DNA of 22,895 bases from Gemmatimonadota bacterium (GTDB lineage Bacteria; GCA-2686955), in NCBI GenBank assembly GCA_002686955.1, contig NYZA01000228.1, forward strand, positions 1 to 22,895, written 5' to 3'. Positions within the stretch are counted from its first letter, which is position 1. Every line of letters starts with the position of its first letter. Position numbers and translations under genes: made by a program. The notes beneath the pieces were generated by a model. The model saw only the letters and a program-made list of their open reading frames with translations. It did no database searches and was not told the origin of the DNA. This document shows, in pieces, positions 15,673 to 22,765 of this stretch.

Positions 15673-17565
15673 ATGATGAGCACACTTCCCATTCTCGCCC
15701 TTGCGATCCTCGCCGCCGCCGAGGACCCGTTCTGGAACTGCACATCGGTGACCTGGTCCGGCGATCGGGCGGTCGGTGGGGGCGGCGACCTGGTCGTGGC
15801 CGGCACTCCGGAGGGCCCGCGAATCGAGATGCGGATCGAAGGCCTGGTTCGAGATCTGGCGGGAGGCGATCGATGGGTGGCGGTGGCCGGCGACTGGGGC
15901 GGCACCCATCTGCTGCGAGGGCCCGATCTCGAGCCTGTCGCCACGATTCCGAGCGAAGACGCCGGCCTGGCGGTCGATCTCGCCGGCGATCTTCTGGCGA
16001 TCGCCGAGGGCACCGCTGGCGTCAGCTTCTTCGCACTCGATCGAGATGCGCCGCGCCTGCTCCGGCGGGAGCGCCTCGACGGGGCCGAGGTGGTGGATGT
16101 CGAGATCGAGGGCGGCGCGCTCTGGGCCGCCGCCTCGGACGGCCGGGTGTTCCGCTTCGGGCCGCAAGGCGATCGGAGCTCTTGGCGCATCGCCGGAAGT
16201 CCGTCGCTACCGCCATGTCTCGTCGCCACCGAGGCGGGGATCGCGGCGTGTCGAGGCGGTCGCGCACTGCTGCTGGACTCCGGCGAGCTGGTCGATGTCT
16301 CGGGTCCGATCCAGGGGGGCGAGGGCCCTTGGCTGGCCGCGGGACCCGCCGGGCTGCTGCACTGGCCCGATCCCAGCGGGCGCCCCCGAGATCCTCTGGC
16401 TCACGACCCGCACTCGGTCTGGGACCTCGAGCTGAGGGGCGATCGGATCGCTACCGCCTCGGGCGGGGGCGGGCTGCTGATCTGGCACACGCCCGAGAGA
16501 GGCGGAGCACCGCGGCCGCTGGGGTCGCTTCGACCGGTCGGACACAGTCGATCGAGCTCCCCGCCGGTTCCGGCCGATCCTGTCTCCGCGCCCTGGGGGC
16601 CGATGCTGGTCGAGATCGGATCGGTCGCGCTCCCCGGCAATCCAGTCGCGGTGGTGGTCGATGAGGGGCGCGCCTATGTGGCCGCTCAGACTCGAGGTCT
16701 GCGCGCGGTCGATGTGTCGAACCCGTCCCGCCCCACCGAGATCGGCGCCTACGATCCGGTCGAAACCCCGGCGTACCTCAACGATTTGGTGCTGCACCAG
16801 GGCCATGTCATCGCCGCCTGCCATGCCCTCGACGACTGGTACTATTTTCGCGTCTTCGACGTTCACGCCGGACCCGACCCGCTCTTCATCGGCGGCGAGG
16901 AAAGCGGCTCGGTGTTCTGGATCTACGGCATCGACGCCGGCGGCGATCGTCTCTATCTGAGCGGAGCGACGGGCTATGGGGGTAACAACGACGTCCTGTG
17001 GACCTTCGACATCCGCGAGATCGCCGAGCCGCGTAGTATCGGCCGGTACGGTTTCTCCGCCTCGGGCACGTACTGGCAATCGGTGGCCGTCGACCCCGAC
17101 ACCGGTGGAGCTCTGATCTACGCCGTGCACTCGCCCTGGCGTCTCTACGGCCTCGACGCCACCGTCCCCAGCGACCCCCTCCATGTTGACGAACGCTGGG
17201 CGGCCCTCGCGACCGACATGGAGGCCGAGGGGGACCTGTTGCACCAGGCACCGTACTTCTGGAGCGGTCCCGGCTACCGGGTGCTGGCGATCGACCATAC
17301 CGGCAACCTCGACCTGGAAGCGGAAATCGACCTCCCCGGTGGTGAGATGGAGCGGCTGGCAGTACACGACCGAACCGTCGCCGGAGTGGGCCAAGACCAT
17401 CTCTGGCTGCTCTCGGTCACCGACCCAGAGGCGCCTCAGCTCCTGGCCGATCCGGTCTCGATCCCCGGCGCCAGCGACGTGTTCCTCGATTCGGACGGCT
17501 ACATCTACGTCACGGTCGCGGAGGAAGGGCTGCGCATCTTCCGCTTGATCGACCCGCGCCGTTGA
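15673..17565 (+). CDS. exported beta-propeller protein with LVIVD-type repeats
   Basis: A 630-residue protein with a hydrophobic N-terminus (STLPILALAILAAA) that lacks positive charges, so the signal peptide is atypical. The second half carries clear LVIVD-like blades: GNPVAVVVDEGRAYVAAQTR, then GLRAVDVSNPSRPTEIGAYD, and a closing blade DGYIYVTVAEEGLRIFRL. The first half is a looser propeller (DLAGDLLAIAEGTAGVSFFA, then GGALWAAASDGRVFRFGPQG). Such proteins are extracytoplasmic and of unknown ligand. It starts 3 bases after the MNT gene but has no functional link to it that I can see. Its 3' end overlaps the convergent beta-helix pseudogene by 56 bp. No catalytic motif is recognisable. Confidence 0.8.
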   Translation: MMSTLPILALAILAAAEDPFWNCTSVTWSGDRAVGGGGDLVVAGTPEGPRIEMRIEGLVRDLAGGDRWVAVAGDWGGTHLLRGPDLEPVATIPSEDAGLAVDLAGDLLAIAEGTAGVSFFALDRDAPRLLRRERLDGAEVVDVEIEGGALWAAASDGRVFRFGPQGDRSSWRIAGSPSLPPCLVATEAGIAACRGGRALLLDSGELVDVSGPIQGGEGPWLAAGPAGLLHWPDPSGRPRDPLAHDPHSVWDLELRGDRIATASGGGGLLIWHTPERGGAPRPLGSLRPVGHSRSSSPPVPADPVSAPWGPMLVEIGSVALPGNPVAVVVDEGRAYVAAQTRGLRAVDVSNPSRPTEIGAYDPVETPAYLNDLVLHQGHVIAACHALDDWYYFRVFDVHAGPDPLFIGGEESGSVFWIYGIDAGGDRLYLSGATGYGGNNDVLWTFDIREIAEPRSIGRYGFSASGTYWQSVAVDPDTGGALIYAVHSPWRLYGLDATVPSDPLHVDERWAALATDMEAEGDLLHQAPYFWSGPGYRVLAIDHTGNLDLEAEIDLPGGEMERLAVHDRTVAGVGQDHLWLLSVTDPEAPQLLADPVSIPGASDVFLDSDGYIYVTVAEEGLRIFRLIDPRR

Positions 17566-18876
17566 GCCCCCCGGCCTCGGTTCGCTCCAACCAGGCACCG
17601 TTGTCCGGCCCTCCATACGCCCCGATATCGGATCGCACTCCGTTTTCGAACCAGGGCGGCCACCAGGGGTGGCTGTCGTAGATCTGATCCGCCAGCACCG
17701 GGTCGCCCGCGTCGATCGCCGGAGAGCCCGGGCCGAGCAGGTAGTCGAAACCCCGCTCCGAGAAGAAGCGGGGGTGGCCGTCGAAGTTCCCCGTGCCGGG
17801 CCATCCCCCTTCGATCAAGGAGTACGAGATGTCGAAGTAGCCGGTTCCGGCGTCGATCTGCTCCCTCAGGTTGCCCCAGATGATGGTGTTGACGATCGTG
17901 GCGACTCTCGATCGGAACTCGAAAGATAGCCCGGCTCCGGCATTCGCGCTGTTGCCGGTGATCGTGCAATTGTCAAGCGAGCTCCAGTCGCTGCTCAGCC
18001 AGACCCATCCCGCCGTGTCCGCCCGGTTCCCCTCGATGATGCAGCCCGTGAAATCGGAGTACTCCAGATGAGCGCCGCCGCCGATGGCCGAAGCCACGTT
18101 GTCGCGCAGGATGCACATGTGCGGCTCCGACGAACTCCCAGCAACGCCGCCTCCATCGGCTCCCGCTCGATTGCCGACGAAATCGCAATGCTCGAAATCG
18201 GTGCTGGAGATCATCGCTCCACTTCGCTCAAGTACATGGCTCCGCCGCTCCCGGCCCTGTAGTTGAGACTGAGGAGGCAGTCGGTAAAGCTGGGTTCCGC
18301 CCGATCGATGTAGACGCCGCCGCCCACACTGTCGCTTTGGTTGGCGACGATGCGGCAGTGCTCGATCCGCGGCAGTGCACCGAGACGACAGATGATACCG
18401 CCGCCCATGGGCGCCGCACCGCCGGTGACGGTCAGACCGCGGATGGTTGGGTTCTTGTCGAATGTGTTGCCGATGTCGATGACCGGGCCCGCGCCCTGCC
18501 CGTCGATGACCGTCGCCGCCACCACGGCGGAATCCGCCGGATCGCTCCCGGTGAGCAGGATCTCTCGGGCGCCCAGCTCGATCTCCGATTCGGTGTAGGT
18601 GCCGGGCGCCACGAGAACCGTGTCGCCATCGCAGACCCCCGCCAACGCCGCCTGGATGCTGGGGAGATCCTCCGGCACGCGGATCGATCCCGGCCGCACC
18701 GGCTGGTCGCAACCGATCTCCAGGCTGCCCCTATCAGTTCCGCCCTCGCCCGCGCCGATGCAGGGAGAGACGGTGGCCAGCCGCAGGTCGAGCTCGCCGC
18801 CGCATTCGGGATTGCGGAAGCACGGATCGGCATCGAGGGTCCCCGTTCCCGGCCACCCGCCCTCGGGTTGAAGTGA
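17510..18876 (-). pseudogene. beta-helix protein, 5'-truncated and frameshifted
   Basis: A third member of the double beta-helix family, on the opposite strand. The open frame begins abruptly after a TGA at 18877-18879, inside the end of a first module (EGGWPGTGTLDADPCF, then LDLRLATVSPCIGAGEGG). It continues with a full second cap (VPEDLPSIQAALAGVCDGDT). After GGAMYLSEVER the frame stops at a TGA near 18211, while the rungs continue one frame over from ATGATCTCCAGC (M-I-S-S-T-D-F-E-H-C-D-F) to the family ending RSDIGAYGGPDN. A single missing base explains the break. The signal peptide and first module are absent. The ATGA overlap at the break could in principle allow reinitiation, but a sequencing error or true decay is simpler. 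Confidence 0.75.
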
Positions 18877-19020
18877 TCAGCCCGTCGAATTGTAGCGGCG
18901 GCCGTAGAGTGAGGGAGGAGCGGTGCGCGCGATCCAACGACCTTGCGCCGGAGTAGCCGGAGCACGCCGATCGCGATCGTCTTTCCGGCACGGGGGCCCG
19001 CCTTCTCCACAACCTCGCCC

Positions 19021-19150
19021 CCCGCGCACGCGTTCAGAAGCAGCCTGATCGAGCCGAAATTGGGCGCGCGGCGACCGCGCATGCGTGGCTTGGGCGGTCG
19101 AGTGCTCGAAAGTGCACAGCGCCCCCATCTTCTTCCCCGACCGGGGAGGC
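19021..19150 (-). repeat. R2 dispersed repeat, copy in reverse orientation
   Basis: Closely matches 22387-22515 (roughly nine bases in ten), for example CGCGCACGCGTTCA, GCAGCC(T/G)GATCGAGCC, TTGGGCGCGCGGCGA, CGCGCATGCGTGGCTTGGG, and GGGGAGGC at the far end. Read on the minus strand it ends in TTCTGAACGCGTGCGCG, the R2 signature. It occupies the 384-bp stretch between the beta-helix pseudogene and the nucleotidyltransferase module. Bases 18877-19020 hold nothing recognisable. Confidence 0.75.
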
Positions 19151-19229
19151 GCTTGAAGCGGCATCGGAGGTTGCCGGATTCGGCGTCTGTAGGGGCGGCG
19201 CCTGCGAGAGGGGTCGAGCATTCACTTGC

Positions 19230-19250
19230 TATACTTACCCCCTAAGCATA
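19230..19250. promoter_or_regulatory. inverted repeat over a -10 box, candidate toxin-antitoxin operator
   Basis: Arms TATACTTA (19230-19237) and TAAGCATA (19243-19250) are complementary at seven of eight positions around a CCCCC spacer. The left arm contains TATACT, a good -10 sequence. The right arm is followed at once by the Shine-Dalgarno AGGA (19250-19253), seven bases before the ATG at 19261. A protein bound here would cover both the -10 and the ribosome entry site. No convincing -35 is visible. The region stands out as AT-rich against its GC-rich surroundings. Confidence 0.55.
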
Positions 19251-19260
19251 GGATTACAGC

Positions 19261-19713
19261 ATGGAACTTCCACGAGATGTCCGCGAGCGTTTTCGAGAGC
19301 ACGGACGTGAGGGCGGCCGAGCTCGAGCGGCGCGCATGAGCTCCGCAGACAAGGTGGCGATCGCCCGCCGCGCGGCCGTCTGTCGCTGGACGCGGGAGCG
19401 CTTCGGCGCCTCCAGCTTCGCGGCTCTCGGCTTGCCGGGGGGAGAGATCGTCGACGCAGGCCTCGCTGACCTGGCAGCCGATAAAGAAACGCCGGAGAGT
19501 CTATTGGTGTCGCTGGCGGCCCCACGTCTTCGGCGAGAAGGGGTTCCACTGGCACGGGTCAACGACAAGCCCGAGAAACGTCTCTACGGGATGCTCTCGG
19601 AGAGCGAAGGAGATCTTGCTCACGCTCGCTACAACGCCTACCTGAGACAGATTGTTTCCTTTGCGGACGCCTGCGCGCTGGCACGGATAGATCGGAATCG
19701 ATGTGCGACGTGA
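19261..19713 (+). CDS. basic antitoxin-like protein paired with a nucleotidyltransferase
   Basis: A 150-residue protein with a strongly basic N-terminus (FREHGREGGRARAARMSSAD, then KVAIARRAAVCRWTRERFG) that suggests nucleic-acid binding. The C-terminal part is helical (PESLLVSLAAPRLRREGVPL, then EKRLYGMLSESEGDLAHARY, then YLRQIVSFADACALAR). I recognise this arrangement as the usual upstream partner of AbiEii/DUF6036-type nucleotidyltransferases in environmental genomes, though I know of no established name for it. It overlaps the next gene by 11 bp, and an inverted repeat sits on its promoter. Both facts fit an autoregulating antitoxin. That role is an inference; no experimental counterpart is known to me. 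Confidence 0.65.
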   Translation: MELPRDVRERFREHGREGGRARAARMSSADKVAIARRAAVCRWTRERFGASSFAALGLPGGEIVDAGLADLAADKETPESLLVSLAAPRLRREGVPLARVNDKPEKRLYGMLSESEGDLAHARYNAYLRQIVSFADACALARIDRNRCAT

Positions 19714-20236
19714 GCTGACGCTCGAAAGGTTGCAGGAGCTCATGCGGCAGCTCGCACTCTCCGCGCCCGGCGGCGATTCCTATCGCGTCTATTTGGTGGG
19801 TGGCGGCACCGCGGTCCATGCAGGATGGAGGGAATCGACGATCGACGCCGACCTTCACTCCGATCAAGATGCGGTCTTTCGTGATATCCAACGGATCAAG
19901 GAGGCTCTTTCGCTGAACATCGAGTTCGCTCGGCCGGAGGATTTCGTCCCCCCTCTGACAGGCGCCGGTAACCGACATATTTTCATCGAGACCATCCGAA
20001 ACGTGAGCTTCTATCACTACGATCCCTACTCGCAGCTCCTTTCGAAAGTGATCCGTGGATTTCGGCGCGATCTGTTGGACGCTGAGCAGTTCGTGAGATG
20101 TGGAATGGTCGATTTGGCGAGCTTCCGAAGCCTCGTCCACCAGATCCCGGAGTCGATCTACGCGAAGTATCCCACCCTGTCGCGAAAAGCCGTGCTTGGA
20201 GCAATCGATGCTTTCGCGCGAACGCTATCGCTCTAG
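19703..20236 (+). CDS. AbiEii/DUF6036-like nucleotidyltransferase, probable toxin
   Basis: A 177-residue protein from a GTG at 19703 that overlaps the preceding gene. The nucleotidyltransferase signature is YRVYLVGGGTAVHAGWREST followed by IDADL: a GGG loop and then D-A-D, where the two Asp bind metal. Downstream are FIETIRNVSFYHYDPYSQLL and SKVIRGFRRDLLDAEQFV, with the conserved K-x-x-R-G-x-x-R-D-x-x-D arrangement of AbiEii/MenT-like enzymes. Studied relatives (AbiEii, MenT) add nucleotides to tRNA or otherwise block growth, with the upstream gene protecting. Both the size and the two-gene order fit a toxin-antitoxin or phage-defence module. The substrate cannot be read from the sequence. 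A decayed ATPase gene and R1 copy C follow directly on the opposite strand. Confidence 0.75.
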   Translation: MRRELTLERLQELMRQLALSAPGGDSYRVYLVGGGTAVHAGWRESTIDADLHSDQDAVFRDIQRIKEALSLNIEFARPEDFVPPLTGAGNRHIFIETIRNVSFYHYDPYSQLLSKVIRGFRRDLLDAEQFVRCGMVDLASFRSLVHQIPESIYAKYPTLSRKAVLGAIDAFARTLSL

Positions 20237-20239
20237 AAA

Positions 20240-20605
20240 ACACCGGGGATCGTCGAAGCTGACATAGGTTCGGTCCGCGTCACTCAGCCCGCATTATTCA
20301 CCGAAACGCGTAGCGATCCGGCGCAGATCCGTGCGTGGCAGGTGCTTCGTGCCCTTGCCGCGCGGAGGCGTGATAGCACCCATGTCGCACAAGCGGCGAG
20401 GGTGGGAAGTGCCGGCCACGTGCGGATATGCGCCGGCGTAGTAGCGTTTCGGTGAATAATGCGGGCTCAGGTGCCGCGGCAATGCGGTCTTGCCGACCTG
20501 TCGTGCGCCGGTGAGCAGGCACACGGGGAACTAGGCAGAGCTTCGAAGGAAGTGGGGCTCCAGGGTTTTGGTGAGGTACAGCGGATCCTCGCGGGCTGCT
20601 GCCAA
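20240..20605 (-). pseudogene. N-terminal fragment of a DUF4143-type AAA ATPase, split by R1 copy C
   Basis: On the minus strand, DPLYLTKTLEPHFLRSSA is followed by an in-frame TAG, then FPVCLLTGARQVGKTALPR and H-L, where R1 begins. On the other side of R1 the frame resumes as SDADRTYVSFDDPR. Removing R1 and one copy of TCA joins the two parts exactly in frame, giving the Walker A region (GARQVGKT) and following strand (TYVSFDDP) of the AAA/DUF4143 family. The gene then breaks off near 20240, at the end of the nucleotidyltransferase gene. Three separate lesions (internal TAG, R1 insertion, 3' loss) make it a clear pseudogene. Intact relatives have about 400 residues. Confidence 0.8.
20287..20466 (+). 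repeat. R1 hairpin element, copy C
   Basis: A 180-bp core in the same orientation as copy A. The ends GCCCGCATTATTCACCGAAA and onward pair perfectly for 23 bases, yet differ from copies A and B at several positions, so both arms changed together. The centre keeps GCGGAGGCGT and GTCGCACAA. It is flanked by CTCAG on both sides (20283-20287 and 20466-20470), read as a TCA or CTCAG target duplication. It interrupts the ATPase fragment described separately. Confidence 0.85.
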
Positions 20606-20796
20606 TCAGCAAACTAGTTGCAAAACAGCCGTCCCGCCGCCGCCCGATCACCGGATCGCCCGGCCCTCTTCCATCGAAACCGATGGCATTGGGAGCGATG
20701 GGAAAGCTTGACGGGAATTGACCGCTTGGTCCATGTTTCCATCATAACTGATGGCATCGAGAGCGATGGCGAACCCTGGCCAGGCCGCCAACCCAC

Positions 20797-21336
20797 GATC
20801 ATCAGCAAACTCGTTGCCGATTGGTGGCGGCGGCGCTGCGACGGAATCCGGACCTGGAAGCTCAATGGTTCCCCGTGGTGTTCGGGGAAGAGAGCTACCA
20901 GGTGGCGACGGTAGGAGAATTGTGGTTGGAAGCGTTGCTACACGCCAGTGATGCGACGGACGGCGACCACTGGGGCAAGATACGTCAGGAGCTGCTGCGA
21001 GAGCCCGATGACCAACGCCTGCACGACGCAGCCTTGGCCCGGCTGCTCGATTTCGCGGACGAAAGGGGGAAACGCCTCTTCAGCGCGCCCGAAGCCTCGA
21101 GGCGCGAGACGAATCAGACACTTCCCTTGCTGGTGCGCCTCGCCGCCGCCGCGCCGGACCAGACCCTGAGGCTCCTGGAGCGCTTGCCGGTGGAATGCGG
21201 TTTCGAGCCTCTCGCCGTTGCGGTGGCTCTGGATCTGGAAGAGGAGGTGCGGGCGCCCGTGGAGATGGTGGAGGTGGCGCGAGACCGGCTGGATGATATT
21301 CGCGACGCACGGAGAGCCGCCCGCCAAACCAGATGA
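20797..21336 (+). pseudogene. fragment of a large P-loop ATPase
   Basis: The frame encodes TRCRLVAAALRRNPDLEAQW, then FPVVFGEESYQVATVGELWL, then LLREPDDQRLHDAALARLLD and FADERGKRLF. This resembles the stretch between Walker A and Walker B of STAND/AAA-type ATPases (the helix after the P-loop, W-x-P-V-V-F-x-E-E-x-Y, and the helix before the Walker B strand). The P-loop itself is lost: only QQTRCR stands where G-x-G-K-T-R-L would be. After K-R-L-F the sequence jumps to an unrelated helical stretch (TLPLLVRLAAAAPDQTLRLL), so the Walker B strand is gone too. It ends at a TGA (21334-21336). The preceding bases 20618-20796 hold nothing I can recognise. An ORF with a TTG start at 20821 exists, but a functional ATPase is excluded. 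Confidence 0.6.
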
Positions 21337-22344
21337 GGTCCTTTCCAGATCCGTCGATTCTCCGGGCTCGGTGGGTGGGAGGGCCAAGGACCGAATGGGG
21401 GCGCTGGAACCGCTATCCACCGGTACCAACAGGATATCAATGGACTATACTACCAAACGGTATTTGCGAACAATCTCGCCATAGGCACCACCGACGAGTA
21501 CCAAATCGTCTATCCCGGAGAAGGTGGCGCCATATCGTGGGTGTCCAGCAATGGACCGGTGCGTGTTACCAACAACACATTTGTGGGAAATCAGGCCTTT
21601 GATGTTCGAAATACCAGACCGGGCGATGGGGCTGCGATCTTCATTGGAGTGGCCGGATTCTGCGGCAATAACGTGATATCTCAGAACTCCGGCGGGACCG
21701 CGGTGGCCATCGCAAGCCGAGCGACGCAGTGGGGCTTTCAGCTCTTTGATGACAATGCGGACGGTGAGTACTCACGCTACGGGTTCTTGCAGCCAAGTGA
21801 TGCCTTGGGTGCATCCGAGTTCGTTGCTCCGGAAGAAAAGGACTTTCGAATCGCGAGCGGTTCAGACGCGATCGATGCCGGGCATGTCGATCTCCTCGAT
21901 GCCGATGGAACCCGCTCCGATATTGGAGCCTACGCGGTGGATCAGCGCTTTCCGGTGCACGCGTACATCTCTCGGGCGGAGTCGCTTGTTGCGCTCGGTC
22001 AAGTGGAAGAGTGGGCCTTCGCCCTAGACAACATCCACACGGAAGCGGTTGGGGTGACCATGACGATCGAATTCCGGAAGGACGGACACCAGCTCCGGAC
22101 CTTTTCCCGCTCGCTGCGGCTCGAGCCGGAGCGAGTGTGGCGAAGATCGGTTCCACTCGTGATTCCGCCAAAGGTCGGAGAAGGTGCTGTGTCGATACGC
22201 GTTTTGCTCAACTCCGGGTGGCAGGACGAGTGGCGCGGCCGTCTTGTTTCTTCGCCGACCCCAAGGGCTGAGGCGTCGCGACATCCGTCATCCCCGATTC
22301 GGTGCGGAACGCCGGCCGATGGCGCGCGGTCGAATCCGATGTAG
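21337..22344 (+). pseudogene. 5'-truncated beta-helix protein with C-terminal beta-domain
   Basis: Reading continues in the same frame immediately after the TGA that ends the ATPase fragment. It gives GGWEGQGPNGGAGTAIHRYQ, then DINGLYYQTVFANNLAIG, then GEGGAISWVSSNGPVRVTNN and NTFVGNQAF, which are beta-helix rungs. The helix closes with SGSDAIDAGHVDLLDADGTR and SDIGAY. A domain of about 110 residues follows (EEWAFALDNIHTEAVGVTMT and onward) that resembles an immunoglobulin-like or CARDB-type domain. No start codon, signal peptide or N-terminal cap is present. The rungs lack the regular Cys pairs of the other beta-helix genes here, so this belongs to a different subfamily. A GTG at 21541 could start a shorter product, but it would begin in mid-helix. 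Confidence 0.65.
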
Positions 22345-22384
22345 GCCTTGCTCGTCTCATGGCCTTCCAGCGGTAGTGCGCCCT

Positions 22385-22515
22385 CCCCCGCGCACGCGTT
22401 CAAAAGCAGCCGGATCGAGCCGGAATTGGGCGCGCGGCGATCGCGCATGCGTGGCTTGGGCGGTCGAGTGCCGGATTACACCCAGCGCCCCCACATCTTC
22501 CCGGATCGGGGAGGC
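22385..22515 (-). repeat. R2 dispersed repeat, reverse copy of an inward-facing pair
   Basis: Nearly the same sequence as 19021-19150. Read on the minus strand it ends in GCTTTTGAACGCGTGCGCG. It starts 40 bp after the beta-helix fragment and faces a forward copy at 22595-22705. The 421 bp from 22345 to 22765 hold only this pair and short unremarkable spacers. Confidence 0.75.
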
Positions 22516-22594
22516 TGCGCTACCGGGGCTCGATGGGTGAGATCCAATTCTGCCGAGCGCCCAATCTCCAGGAAGAGCCGGAGGGAAGAGGAGT

Positions 22595-22705
22595 TGGGGA
22601 GGCGATACGCGTCATCGCCGCTCCCGATTCGCGAGCCACGCGAGCTCCAGCGGCCGCGCGCACGACAGGGGCTTGGTCGCGGGCGCTTTTGAACACGTGC
22701 GCGAT
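22595..22705 (+). repeat. R2 dispersed repeat, forward copy
   Basis: Matches 8708-8819: GGGGAGGCGATACGCG near the start, GAGCCACGCGAG, GCGGCCGCGCGC, GGGGCTTGGTCG, and the conserved end GCTTTTGAACACGTGCGCGAT. Together with the reverse copy at 22385-22515 it forms an inverted pair with signature ends at the outside, about 320 bp end to end. Confidence 0.7.
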
Positions 22706-22765
22706 AGGCCGCGTTGTGCTTCGGGCGGCATTCGACCCGCCTACTCGGGCGATCGAGCTCCTGAC

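Noticed and set aside
22024-22448. Short ORFs across R2 with a shared S-I-R-L-L-L-N-A-C-A-G peptide on the minus strand
   Set aside because: It is found only in the two nearly identical reverse copies, and flanking frames diverge at once. It is better explained as repeat DNA than as a protein motif.
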